This document shows, piece by piece, positions 35,201 through 47,224 of a stretch of 64,000 bases of DNA. A model generated the notes under the pieces. It did not search any database. It saw nothing but the letters and a program-made list of their open reading frames with translations, and was not told where the DNA came from. This DNA comes from Uranotaenia lowii (taxonomy: Eukaryota; Arthropoda; Insecta; Diptera; Culicidae), in the NCBI RefSeq assembly GCF_029784155.1, contig NC_073693.1, forward strand, positions 230,135,621-230,199,620, given 5' to 3'. Position numbers and translations under genes: made by a program. Within the stretch, counting starts at the first letter, position 1. Each line of letters starts with the position of its first letter.

Positions 35201-38200
35201 TTTTTTAAAAGAACTGAAAATTCAGAAATAGTTCTAAAATTACAAAAATAATTTTTAAATTCATGCTTTGTTTAAGCAATAGTACTCTTTAACTAAAAAA
35301 TCAGCCACCAATCATAATGAATACTTCTTTTTTATCGTGCACTTGTTTATCGCGACAATGTGGTCAGTTGATTTTTTAGAAAATTCTTAAAAAATGCTAG
35401 TTTTTTATTATCTTCAAAAGTTAACAACTTTGCCCAAAAAATTTATTAAAAATAATTTTTTTCATAATTTTTGAGGTCATTATTGAAGGAATTTTAACAC
35501 ATCTCAGTTCAAAAATGTAAAATTTTAAGTACTTAGGAAAAATTACTAGCGAAAACTTGAAAATTTTGCCCGTGCATTTTGTTCTCATATCTTCAAACAA
35601 AAAGTTGTTCTAGTTCGCCCGATTGATTTTTTCCTTAACATATTGAGGACCAAATACGAGAAATCTGATTTTTTTCGTATGGGTGTGCGTTTCACTGAGA
35701 TGGGCATCGCTGTACTTTTCCATTGAATCAATTTTGTAAACTTAAATTTTGGATTTTCCTCGTAAATTTTATTTTATTTTTATTTTTTTTCATTGAACAA
35801 ATTTGATTTCCATAAATTTCTGTTTCTGTTATATTGGCAAGATGATAATGATGATTAGAATGTCATTGTAACCCGAACAACCTTAAAAGTTTAAGCAAAA
35901 ATATTTAACCGCACTAGATTGTTTTCATAGAACTTTTAGAAGTTCTACTACTTTAAAAAAAGTTTCGGCTGCATCAGTAGCTTGCAGTCAATTTTGATTC
36001 CATACAGCTCGTCAATATTTATTTCCATTTATCAAATCTAGCCCTTAGCCCTCGTTATTGCTGCTTCTGCCGCTGCCAGAAGGAATTGAACGAGAACGAA
36101 TGTCCCACATTCACACAAATGTTGCAATGCATGTGTGATCCAATTTTAGGGTACTTTAGCCCTTCAGCTACCGTTGGATTCCGGGAAGAAACTGAACCTC
36201 CCGGATGATGGACGCTTTCGTGTCGGTTGGAATGGAAGATTTATGAATAAGTAATTGCATTCATCTCTTACACTAACCAGCATTCGGATCTCGTCTGGCT
36301 AATGTGAGAAAAGGTTAGGGTTACCAGGTGCTTGAGATACCAGATACCTTGAGTAAACTTTTCATAAGAGTTCCTCAGAGCCAATGTAAGTGCAAAAATT
36401 GTAACTACAAAAAGTAAGTGTAAGTGCAAAAGTTGTTGGCTGTAAGTTTGAAATGCTAAACATTTTTTTATATTTACAACAACAGTTGGAGTTTTTTTTA
36501 GATTTTTAGAAAATTTTTATATGTACACACTTTTTTGTTCAAAGGAAATTGTTTTTTTTTTTCGAAAAATGTATGGAAAATGACAAAATCAACTAATAAG
36601 AAGGGTTTAAGAGGTCATTGATATATAAAAAAAACTAATAAGAAGCGTGTTTTTTTTAAATTAGCTTTTATGCTTATTCACCTTTAGCTTTAGGAAAAGA
36701 GTTGTTGTCTCGCTAATGCCTTCTGATAAGTATGAAACATTGAAAATTGGAACTGAAACTTTCTGTTAAAGATCAGGAAAACTGGAGACTCTAGAACAAA
36801 TTTTCAACTTCGTTTTTTTGCAGTGTAACCGGGGCTTTCGTTTACCCATATCGGTTCCAGTAGTTGCCCAAATGTACAACACACTGAACACCGGGAACCG
36901 GGAGCATCGGATTATGCGAAATGGAAATGAATGGGGATTTTTCCTGATGCTGTCGGTTGGATTCTTTGAGGCCAGAACTACATCACCAACTGTACGGTGT
37001 CATCTCGTGTGACGCCGGCAGAAACCAAAAACTCTTTCATGAATGATGATATGAATAAATGTTGCCTGCACCAAGTGCGACACATTAATGCTTCCGGCTC
37101 TACTACAGTCTACTAGTCAGAGTCGTCAGCTGCAAAGACGAAAGCCAGACGAGGGTAGCAGCTTCTGAGTTTGGATTTGTCATCATACTGTGGAGATGCA
37201 TACGGTAGAGGACTTTTTTTTAGTTTAGGTTACTCGAAAAGAGTATCATCGTCTGCTAGGAAGTGTCATCACACGTTCAGCAACGAGCCCTTTAGCTGAC
37301 GGTGGTAATTAACAAAGACCAAACGAGGTTAGGCTTTTAGGTGTTTTGTTTCCATGGCTCACAATCACCTTTGAGTGGAACGAATTGAATAAATCATAGT
37401 CATTCAGGTAATCATTTCTTAGAAGGTTTGAGTGTTGCTTAGACTAGAGAGTTGAATTCAATTGCAGTTTATTTCAAAATGTTTAGTCGCATTTTCAAGT
37501 AAACTTGATAACATTGTTAGGTCAAAGGCAAAATATTCCATCACTATATTACTACCTCAATCAGAATTCAAATCAGAATAAAATCTCAGATCAGTCTCAA
37601 AATTGCCACCATAATAATGCGTTATGTCAGCACCAGGACCAGTAACAAGTAACAAGCTTTAAGATCACTTTGTAAGGATCACATGTTCTTGATATAAGAA
37701 TGAGCATAGTATTGCATAGCATAGCATAGGAAGATTACACACATCTTTCATTGGCTGATACACGAGATACAACTAATGATCAATCCCGACACGAAAAATC
37801 AAGTATCTGGAATCAATACTCGTTTCATGTGTTGATATTGAGTATTAGTTTGGTACCACAATGCACACCGTGGCAAATCAATGTAATCATAGGAAGGATG
37901 ATCTGGTACAGCTAAATAAACTTTTCAGGTGCAGGGAACTCATACGACCCTATATACAGTGGATACTGTTTTCAGACAGGAGAGGAGAGGGTTTTTTTTT
38001 CATATTTACGGGAAATCCTACTTGGCAAATAGGATTGATGAAAAAATTATGTTATGATTTACAAATACATACACAAATAAACAAATGAATACAAAACCAA
38101 TGGAACGAGCTCACCAAATTTTTGATGTACCCAGCTGAGCTCATGGGGGCCTTTCTGGGATGGTTCTACATCCACCATTTGAAAAACTAAGGCCAATCAA

Positions 38201-38587
38201 CGCACATTAAATAACACTTTATTTCTAAAATTTTTCACTATTTTCAAATAAACAGAAGAAAATAAGGAACATAAAAAAACGTCTTTTCCCTGTCGCTGAC
38301 TATAGTAATTGTCTCTAATGATTCATTAGAAAAGTAGAAAACCATATCAGTTATACTTTTCATTCTATTTTTACAACTAAGAAGTAATGAAGCGAAGAAA
38401 AAAAGTTGCCCATGATAAACCACTCTCCCGTACATTTGAATACATGTATTCAGATTAGATATTCAAAACACAGAATCATTGAAAGATCAGATAAGGAATT
38501 CAATTGGGTTTAGAGCCCAAAATAAAGATCTTCATTTCTCGAAACTGAATGAAAATGAAGAAACAACACAAGACTTGAAAATATTAA
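32268..38587. other. Long AT-rich non-coding stretch
   Basis: No gene is recognised. Most of 32450-36000 is degenerate T/A-rich text with recurring phrases such as TTTGAAAC and TCAGATTCTGA, typical of old decayed repeats. About 36040-37330 is less AT-rich and includes a 64-codon ORF at 36818-37012 without motifs. GCATAGCATAGCATAGG near 37711-37730 is a tiny microsatellite. Confidence 0.5.
34282..34755. mobile_element. Degenerate relative of the 12037-12704 element
   Basis: It begins TTGCCGGATTGACCG and contains TTATCCGGGTTTGG, GCCCGGATTTTTGG, AAATCAAATGCCTGG and ATTCCGGATTTGTCGG. These are the same building blocks as at 12037-12704, partly in inverted order. The termini cannot be fixed. Confidence 0.35.
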
Positions 38588-38598
38588 TGTATTGAATC

Positions 38599-41580
38599 AG
38601 GGCCGTAGGAAGAACCAACTCATGGGGGAGTTTTGGTGACTGATTTTTACCTATGATTTTTTGCCCAACAATTCACGAATACAAAAAAAAACTAAAACAA
38701 GTTATTGACATTAAAAAATTTCGTTTAAAATCGTAACTTTAGAAAATTGGTAAAACCCAAAAGGTGAGTTAAATTCGCTTTCATCGATGGTTAAAATCTT
38801 TGAATTTGTTTTTGGAGAGCTTTTATTAGGAAAGTATTTCTTAAAAAAAACTCATTGAATACTTAAATCAAACAAGCATAGTTTTCAAAACTATTTTGCA
38901 AATTCGAAGATTTTAACCTTTGATGAAAACAAATCAAATTAAAAAAAAACAGTAAGAGATTAAAGCCATTAGATTTCCGTATTAAATTTTTTTGATGCAA
39001 ACGTGAATGGTTTTAGTATGAAATTTGCCTTTTTAAAAAAAACTGCGGACCAAATACGAGATAACCCATTTTTTTTCGCTTGCCGCTAGTATGCTCCATT
39101 AAAAATCATAGTGAAAACGTTATGAATCTATTGATGAACTCCATTCTGCAAAGTTTAACATAACACTTCCCGTTACTCAAATATCTTTTTTAAATAAGCA
39201 GGATTTTGTTTTTTGATTTCTGAAACATAAAATGCCGAATTTTGGTGCCCTCAATGTGTTTAAAATATAAAACAATACACTAGGAAAATAAAGAATTTTG
39301 AGCAGATTTTTTAGGTGAAAATGTTTCTTTAACTGTAAATATTTTTAAAAAGGAATCAATTCCATAATGAGAATCCCGTGGATGATTTTTATAAATAAAA
39401 TTTGTGGTTTTCTAATAAAACAAAGAACTAAAATACTACTTTAAATTTGTGATTTTCAATTGAATTGTATAAACAAACTAATTTTGAGTAAAAAATGTAA
39501 ATCTCAAAATTGAATTGACAAGAAATCTTAACACTTTATGGTCCGCGAAGAAATTTATGAGAATCGCCGAAATTCGGCTTTCTTTTTCTTAGAAACTCCT
39601 GCACCAAATTTTAAAAATTTATTGTGTTCAATTTTGTCGAATAAAGTTTAACACTTTAATTGTGTTCAATTTTGTCGAATAAAGTTCAACACTCAAATTC
39701 TGTTTATTTGAGTTATACTTCAGAGTGTAGCACACTGTTGGTAAGCAAAAAATTGAGATATCCTATATTTGGCCCGCAATGTGTTAAGTTTATGATCTCT
39801 TGAATTGTAAAATTAATTTACAAATTAATCCTTTTCTGAATTTTGAATCTGCATTCTTAATGGATCTGAATTCTGAACCTGGAATCAAAATTTGGGCTTT
39901 GAATCTGTTTTCAAATTTCCATATGATATGTACTAAAATTACGATTCCCGAATCTTATTCCAGATCAAAATTTTATGAGCCAAGCTTTAGAGCCCTCATT
40001 CATTTTTTAAATAGTTTATTTTTTAAATTCTGTAGTTCAGGTTTAGTCTTAATTAACTATTTTAATTATTTTTTTAAGCTGCAAAATAAATCAAATTTTA
40101 AAAGATCTCAATCTGACTTTTCAATTTTGGATTGTCATTTCGAAGCTTTAAATTTTTTAATTTTGTGTAAGATTTTTATTTTAAGAACTTCGAATTTAAA
40201 TATAACAAAATTTCTCTTTTTTCATATTCGGAAATCTATTATCAAAACGTTGAAAATGTATATGGTCTCGAAAAACATGATTTAAATATGATATGACATG
40301 CAAAACAAAATTTGAACCAAAGCAGCTTTTTTATCTTATTTCTCATGATTCTTCGAAATGTAAATCAAGACTCCTGAACTGGATAAAAAAAAATCCGAAA
40401 TACGAAAATAGGAATACAATTTTGGTTATGGCGATTACGGAATCAGAACCTCTGAAACAGGTTTAATTTATTACAAAGTTTAATATTCAGATCTTAATTT
40501 ATATGAAAAAAAAATGGAAAAAATTTGAAAATGTTTAGTAGAATTTTGGACTTGAGATAGATGTTTGATGTTTTGGCATAAGTTTTTAATCTAGACTCTA
40601 TCATCAAAATTTGGTTCTGAATTTAAAACTTTGTATGTAGAGTAGAATTCGGGCTAAGTGGGGTAATTATGAACAAGGGGTAATTCCGAACAAACGCCGT
40701 TAGCGCCGTTAGGGTCATAGTTGGGTCTCAAATTTGATCAAATTTGATAGTCTGTCATTCTATTAATAAGTTATAGTTATAACTTGCAAACCTAACTGTA
40801 TAAGTTTTTTAGTTACAGTTATTAACAAAATATATGTTCCTGAGAAACGAAAATAGTTTTGAGACGTGTCTTATCAATGGACTTCCTCGTCGATGTGAAT
40901 TGAGATAAAATGTTGTTTTTGAAAGTTTTACGTTTGGTAATTGATGCTCCATGTGGTGTGCTATGATTTTATGTTGAAAAAAATTCCAACCACGCACAAA
41001 GAAGTGTTCATATTTACCCCATACTTTTCAAGATGCGGGGTAATTATGAACACGTGTTTTCTCAGCATTGGTTTATGATTAAAATTTACTTTTTACCTTC
41101 AAATCACGACATCCATCCAAATCTTGAAAATAAGCCTAAAACATTACTTTAAAACTGAAAATAACCCATAACTTCTCAACAATAAATTTAAAAAATCAAC
41201 AAATCTCACTACAATGCATTGTTTAGATGTGTTTTCAATCTAGGAATAAAGCCAATATCAAAAGTCATTACACAACTAAAATCGTTACTGTGTTCATAAT
41301 TACCCCATGGACAAGGGGGTAATTATGAACAAGCTTTTTACGCCTACCAGTTGCAACTTAAAAATTTGAAAAAAAATTCTTAAAATGAAGAAGGGAACCA
41401 TTCATTCATATTTGGTTACTTCCTATAAATTCAACATTAAAGAGCTACTTGTTTGAGCTGATAGTATGAAAAACTGAGTAATTTTGTTCATAACTACCCC
41501 ACCTAGCCCTACCTAGTTTGCTGTTTTGGATCCTCATGGGGGGGGGGGTTTAACCCTCCCCCCTCCTGTTCCTACGGCCT
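38599..41580. mobile_element. ~3-kb non-autonomous element with 11-bp TSD
   Basis: The left end AGGGCCGTAGGAAGAACC with CATGGGGGAG close by (38599-) mirrors the right end, where CATGGGGGGGGGGG is followed by CTCCTGTTCCTACGGCCT (to 41580). TGTATTGAATC is duplicated exactly at 38588-38598 and 41581-41591. The interior is AT-rich with no recognisable protein, and a 161-codon ORF (39800-40285) is low-complexity chance. A MITE with its own ends lies inside at 40651-41509. TSDs of 9-11 bp suggest a Mutator-like element, but without a transposase the superfamily is inference. Confidence 0.75.
40651..41509. mobile_element. MITE with GGGGTAATTATGAACA repeats
   Basis: Inverted ends are GGGCTAAGTGGGGTAATTAT (40651-) and the complement GGGCTAGGTGGGGTAGTTAT (to 41509). 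The block GGGGTAATTATGAACA recurs internally in both orientations (about 40659, 40677 as a variant, 41038, 41292 inverted, 41316, 41485 inverted), giving subterminal repeat sites. No protein is encoded. It is nested in the 38599-41580 element. I could not fix a TSD. Confidence 0.75.
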
Positions 41581-41591
41581 TGTATTGAATC

Positions 41592-42469
41592 ATAATTCAA
41601 AAAATACGGAAAAAGATAAGATTGGAAACATAGAAATATTCATTTTGAGTAATTGTTTGCTCAAAGGAATTTGCAATTCAAATTCCTAAAACTTTGTAAC
41701 ATCAGTTGGAAAGCCTTTATTTTGAATTTTTTCTTTAATTATGATTTGCCATTCAGCCATAAATTTCGCATGTTTTATACTCACATTTGAAAAAAAAAAC
41801 GAACACACACACATATAGGATCTCAGTGAAATTTCATGTTCCTTTGAAGAGATCTTATTTACTTAACTCTAAAGTGTTGATAATTCAAGAATATGATGGC
41901 TAGAATATAACAAATGCTAGAACCACCAACCCACAGAAAGAGTATTATTTATGCCGTGACCGAGATTCAATCTCATGACCTCTGCCTTAGAAGACTTTAA
42001 CGCTATTCTCTAAGCCCCGGTCGGTGGCATAAATTTATGCTAAAAAGTTATTTTTTTTTTACTGCAAACTTTCTTACCCATCAGAATTGATTTTAGACAT
42101 CTCAAAGCAGGTTACTTTCGAGTATCGCTTCTGCATCCCAATGTTCAAAATTTAGTACTTTCCTCAAATATCGATTAACTTTTAAGATATTTTCCCATTA
42201 TGCAACGTGACGAAAGTGTCACGAAACTTCAACAGCGATTATCTTGAAAAACGCCAAACAGTACATACTACCTGTTCAAAACTGACCAAAATTTGGTTTA
42301 TTTCTCAGTTCGGTTTTAACAGTTCTCTTTGGGGTATTTTAAGACATGTACTAAGACGCCAAAAACCAATACCGCAAACTTAACGCAGCTTATAAAAAAG
42401 TATGAACTCGTTGTTACCAATGCTACCTCATCCGGATTCAGCGTGGTTTTAAAACTAGACTCGTTTTGA
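41592..42469. other. Non-coding stretch before the Jockey-type LINE
   Basis: AT-rich. Apart from the tRNA-like stretch at 41953-42028 I see nothing coding. Confidence 0.45.
41953..42028 (-). other. tRNA-like sequence (SINE or pseudogene)
   Basis: On the minus strand it starts GCCACCGACC and ends GGTCACGGC, so the outer three bases pair. TGAGATTGAATCTCGG near the 3' side resembles a T arm with a B box, and GGCTTAGAGAATAGCG resembles a D arm. Arms and loops are too irregular for a functional tRNA. Text such as GAGATTCAATCTCATGACC on the plus strand is typical of tRNA-derived SINE remnants. Confidence 0.35.
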
Positions 42470-43131
42470 CAGTGCATTAAGGACCAACGGAAAGAATCGG
42501 GCTTACCGCCCTACATGTTTTTGGAGAACATGTCGGGAACCTCGGATCTTGATATTTGTAACCTCTTCGCTGACAAATTCCGTAGTACTTTTGATTCTGG
42601 TTCAATATCCACGGATCAGTTGACTATTGCGACTAGTAACGTCCCACGTCAGAGCACTTCCTTTCATCATTCATTCCAACGACTTTCCTAAAACGATATA
42701 TATCACATATGCTGACGCCTATAATTCGAATCTTCCAAGCATCGTTCACGGAATTCACGTTCCCTTCCATTTGGAAAAAGGCTTATATGTTTCCAGTCTA
42801 CAAAAAAGGTGAAAGGAAGAACGTTAACAATTATCGTGGTATTTCTGCCCTATGTGCGATAGCCAAACTGTTTGAGCTGGTTGTATTAGATCCATTTTTC
42901 TCGTATTGCAATTTTTATTTCTCTAACGAACAACATGGATTCATGCCTAAGCGCTCTACGACAACAAACTTGTTGACGTTCACATCTTCCGTGCAAGACA
43001 GCTTTGCCAGAGGATCTCAAACCGATGTAATCTACACCGACCTGACCGCAGCTTTCGACAAGGTAAACCACAAAATAGCCATAGCCAAACAAGATCGTAT
43101 TTGCGGCTCTTTACTGAAATGGTTCCCCGAG
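42470..43131 (+). pseudogene. Jockey-type LINE, segment 1 (pre-RT and RT start)
   Basis: The first part translates as KDQRKESGLPPYMFLENMSG and NLFADKFRSTF, the link between endonuclease and RT in Jockey-type elements. After frame breaks near 42660, the frame from 42709 reads FPSIWKKAYMFPVYKKG, NNYRGISALCAIAKLFE, FSNEQHGFMPKRSTTTNL and VIYTDLTAAFDKVNH. These are RT motifs, including TDLTAAFD with the first catalytic Asp. RT copies the LINE RNA into DNA at the insertion site. The reading stops at LLKWFPEQ where a DNA insertion begins (43132). The 5' end, ORF1 and endonuclease are missing. Confidence 0.88.
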
Positions 43132-44853
43132 CAGACTTTTATGGCAAAATTATAGCAAATTTTGCTATCACGCCCTGAGAGCCAAATTTGCTCTCATTTT
43201 GCTTGACATAAGGTGGTACACAGCAAAAATGAGAGCTCAAATTTTCATACATGGTTAGCAAAGTGATGCCTAATTTTGCTAAAACTGAGAGTTCAACTAC
43301 ACCTCGATTTTTGAGAGCTTGGAAAGCATAATCATGCCAATTTAAGGCATCAAATAGATTTCTTCCATAGCAAAATTTAGCATCAATATGCTTTCAAAAT
43401 TTTTGAAAAACGACGTAGTACGTTCACATATGAAAATTTTGTTCTCATTTTTTGCTGTGTATCATCTTAGCCAATCAAAACGAGCGAAAATTTGATGCTT
43501 AAGGCGTGATAGCAAAATTTCTGATAGCGTTTTACCGTAAAAGTATGCAGGCAGTAAATGTCTGAAATTATACTAATCATCTTAGCACCTTTGTACAGAC
43601 ATCGCATGCAAATATAGGTACACGAAAATAAACAATTTTTGTTCGACGTAGTCTAAAGTGCTTGATTGTCTTCACAAAGGCGCTTCTATACTAAACGCCT
43701 GAAACTATACTAAACATTTAAATGGTTTTGTACAAACATCGCGTGAAAATCAGATATTCTTGAAAATGAATTTTGTTCATTGTTCGATGTTAAAATTGAC
43801 TTTCCCAAAGTTTTTTTTTAAAAAACATTTTTAGTTGAGGCGCTTGGGATCAAAGCGTCCAAATGATAGTTTCGAGAAAACACGCGAAAGTTGTCAAGAT
43901 GCTCGATTTTTTCATCATTTCGAATTCAAGCAGTATTTATTCAATCGAAAGGGTTCAAAAAATTATAAAATAAACCCGGGTTTTACACCAGATTTAGATT
44001 GAAACAACTTTAGGTAAATTTAACTTAAAATTGATTATATTGGCACTTAAAACCTCTCTGATACTGAGGGCCTCAATTATACAAAGTCTCGCGAATGTTA
44101 AACAAAATTACTGTAAATTTCAATCTCAAGGCATGATAGCAAATTCTTCTATACTTTGGCTATAACAGTATGCTCGGGAGGTGATGTACAAAACAAACTT
44201 TGTTATAATTCAAATTGCGTGAATTGTCTTCACACAGGCGTTAACATGATACGAGATATACGAGATATCTCGCTAGCCGCAAGTGTACACTTTGAAGCAT
44301 AACTCAAATATTATGAATTTGATAATGAAAAACAAAATTAAATTGATAGAAATTAGTTTAATAAATTCTGAAACATAGAATGCCAAATTTTGATGTTTCC
44401 CGGCAATGATTTCTCGCTGTGTTAGGAATATGCCCTTTATACTTCTTTAAATAATCGACCGAATGAAAACTGTCTATTGGATTGCAAGAAATACGATGAT
44501 ACATACTTTAGTAAGAATCTATTTGATATATAATGCCAAAATGTTCGCATATGAAATTTACAAGTAGAAAATATCAACTCACCAGTCTCCTGTACCTGAT
44601 GGAACAGCGCCTTGCCTCGGAAAAGTTTTCGCTCATCGTGTGGACCTCCAAACCTTCGATAGTACTTTCCCGTTTGGCGTCGTTCGATTTCAGAATAGAT
44701 GACATTAACGAAAAATTTGACGAGCATTTCCATTCACCTTGCTAGGCTACCTCATCCTGTTCTGTCTAATCGATCATCATATGAACCCTGATCGCTTTCG
44801 GTTTGGTGCCTGCCGTGTGTGGGCTGGATATAAAAATCTCTTTTCCAACTCAC

Positions 44854-45439
44854 CTCCTCAGAGTAACTGGATGCTTGTATTCGGTAGGATGATGAGTCTT
44901 CAGGAATACTTTACGGTGAAATGCTGCCGAACCGTTTGTTTTCAATTCCACCTTTTAAAAGGTAAATAAATACAAATATAAACACAACGCAATTACGGAT
45001 TATGAGACTGTACTAACCTGTGAAACGCAACTGAAGCAAGTTAACCTGCTCCTCAGATAGACACTATTGTATCTTCTTTTTCGTTTTCTCTTTTCTGGCT
45101 TGGAACTACTATGGCCAAATCGAGGAAACATTGTAGCGGCAATCGATCTGTTTTCCGCAATCCAGCCGGATGTGTTTCGTACAGTGGAAAAAGTTTTCTG
45201 ATCTTGTGCTGGCCTTTTTGTTGCGATAAAATTCATATCCGGAATATTTTAAGCCAGAATTTGAGGTTAAAAATCATGCGTATGTTGCTTCCAATTTCTA
45301 GCTAGAAGTTCAGACCGTTTTAGTACATATTAAATTTTCAAAGATATGGATTTTCTGCTACTTACAATTTCAGTTGACTTTCAATTTTTCCACTTAGTAG
45401 ATTTTCTGCAACTGGATTTAGAAGAAAATCCAAAACCAT
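44854..45439 (-). CDS. Candidate three-exon gene, unknown function
   Basis: Three minus-strand segments fit a spliced reading in compatible phases. Exon A (45439-45366) starts ATG, encodes MVLDFLLNPVAENLL then SGKIESQLKL, and ends at a donor GTAAGT. Exon B (45213-45018) follows an AG and encodes PAQDQKTFSTVRNTSGWIAE, a basic KPEKRKRKRRYNS patch that could be a nuclear signal, and CFSCVSQ, ending at GTTAGT. Exon C (44951-44854) encodes VELKTNGSAAFHRKVFLKTH then HPTEYKHPVTLR and ends at GTGAGT. Introns would be about 152 and 66 nt. I could not find a good fourth exon: the nearest acceptors give introns under 50 nt or early stops. A further minus-strand frame (44733-44580, EMLVKFFVNVIYSEIERRQT) also ends at a GTGAGT. 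I recognise no domain. It may be a gene carried by the surrounding element, a captured host fragment, or chance. Confidence 0.3.
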
Positions 45440-45535
45440 CGTTGGAATCCGGTTTCCAGTGCGCCGCCGGCGGTAACAGCAGATCCTTCCGAGCCTGATG
45501 GAATCGTATAGTTACCTGTTTCCGAAACTGAGAAT

Positions 45536-45541
45536 ATACTT
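45536..45541 (-). promoter_or_regulatory. Possible arthropod initiator (TCAGTT)
   Basis: TCAGTT on the minus strand, about 97 bp upstream of the candidate ATG at 45439, matches the arthropod initiator TCAGT. The intervening DNA is notably less AT-rich (CTGTTACCGCCGGCGGCGC), as a 5' UTR might be. The hexamer is short and can occur by chance. Confidence 0.2.
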
Positions 45542-46911
45542 AGTCGATCACAGATTTAAACTTGATAACTTTTCCCGTTTGAAACGATTTTAAACAGCGA
45601 ACCAAACAAAAACAAACAATCACGTTTACGAAAAATGTTGACATTTCTTTACACGCTTAATGAAGAATGCACGAATGTGGGAAGCTTCGATTCAAAATTA
45701 TGTAATTTCTAGCGTAACATATTAAAAAAGTGTAACAGTCAAATGTAAATACAAAAAAAATAAGCTTCTGTACTTTTCTTGATTTATTCAACAAAATGTG
45801 CATGAATTTTCATAAAGGTTTTAATAAAAAGTTTTGACATTTTTTTTAATAATTTGTTTTTCTTATACGAACTAACTTGTTCTTCTAAAATGATGAGGGA
45901 ATATTGAAATCTTTTCTTTTCTTATATATTATTTAAAAGTTAAAATTCAGGGAGTAGCTCAACTCGTTCTTATTGCGACTTAAAATCTTTTTCTTCTTTT
46001 CTTTTCATTGGGAGAGACGTTTTTGTCATTTTCCTCTCAATGTAGTTATGAGCTTAAAAACTAGTTTCTAAATAAAAATTGTAACCTTTCAATCCAATTT
46101 CATTTCAATTTCATCTGTCCCGGTCAATTCAAATGCCATTTTTGTCATGCATACCTGCTCATGGCCCGCATGATTGACGGCTCTCGAATCCAATGACACA
46201 GGAGAAGAATGCCGCTACAGATAAAATCCAAAAAAGATCTCAGTTTTATTATAAAAATTTGTTATTTAAGTCGTTTCGTGTGGTGAATGATGATGAGCTC
46301 TTTTGGGAATCTGATTCCTTTAATTTAAGAAAAAATGTATTATTTGCTTAGTGTGTTTTTGTGTTTTCAGGTTTTAGGTTTCAGGTGTAAATGCGATCAA
46401 GGTTTCTATTTTTACACTCACCGAAACACCAAAGGAAATCTGGGAAATCTAAATTTTAATGTTCAATGACAAGTGACTCCACGGTGCCTTTTTCAATAAA
46501 GTGGTTCTTCAAAATAATTTTAAATGACAAATTTCACCGAATTGTAAACAAAACGAAAAAAGTACAGATATAAAAAAATTGTCAAAATGCAAACAAAGAG
46601 AAAACATGACAAAAGTTATAATTTCAAACGTTTTTAGTACGAAGGTTGAAATTTAAAAACACAAGGCAATTATGGGGATACCTTAATGATGCCAAAATTT
46701 GCTATCGTATCAAAGTCTACACTTAATTCTTCTCACACCTTGGTGTTGAGAGCTTATTTTGCGCTACGCTTGCTTTCAATTGAAAATTTCTGAAAGCTAA
46801 GTTATGCCTAATTATGCTATCGCGACAAACTCACAGCAAATTATGCTTTCAATTTGCTGTTGAAACCTCATTCTGATATCAGTTTGCTATCGATTTTGGC
46901 ATCAAAGTCTG

Positions 46912-47222
46912 GTCGGGTCCATAGCTACCTGGTAGGACGGAAACTTATTGTACGATCAGGTGAATCAGTTTTCAATCAATTCCCGCCTCTTCTGGAGTAC
47001 CTCAAGGGAGCCACCTAGGACCCATAATAGAACCCAAAACTGGCGTATGCCGACGACTTGAAACCCATCAACAGCCCCGAAGATGTCAACGTCTTGCAGA
47101 GCCAGTTAAAGATCTTCGCCGCCTGGTGTGATGTTAATTGCCTTCCCTTGAATCGAAACAATTGTTGAAACAACTGTACGGTAATTTCGTTTTCACGCAA
47201 GCGGCTTCCGCTATCGGCTGAT
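46912..47222 (+). pseudogene. Jockey-type LINE, segment 2 (RT middle)
   Basis: The reading resumes with HSYLVGRKLIVRSGESVFNQ, then after frameshifts a SGVPQGSHLGP-like block (GGAGTACCTCAAGGGAGCCA) and CGTATGCCGACGACTTGAAA, which encodes the AYADDLK catalytic motif with the Asp-Asp pair. LQSQLKIFAAWCDVNCLPLN follows. Several frame shifts are present. It ends at the TA where the 47225-48074 element was inserted. Confidence 0.85.
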
Positions 47223-47224
47223 TA

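Larger units (their letters stand above)
43132..46911. mobile_element. 3.8-kb composite DNA insertion in the LINE
   Basis: Ends form an imperfect inverted pair: CAGACTTTTATGGCAAAATT (43132-) and the complement CAGACTTTGATGCCAAAATC (to 46911), both followed by ATAGCAAA. No target-site duplication is evident. Similar end sequences also occur inside, at about 43500-43551 (GGCGTGATAGCAAAATTTC... ACCGTAAAAGTATGC) and 44130-44175 (GGCATGATAGCAAATTC...AGTATGCTCGGG), so a smaller MITE or several nested copies are likely. A pair of ~140-bp related repeats lies near 43563 and 43703 (GAAA-TATACTAA...TTTGTACA-ACATCGC). The interior at 44430-45640 is less AT-rich and holds the three-exon candidate gene. 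Confidence 0.6.

Noticed and set aside
39800..40285. 161-codon ORF
   Set aside because: AT-driven Phe/Asn/Lys/Ile/Leu composition, no domain, and it lies inside a non-autonomous element.
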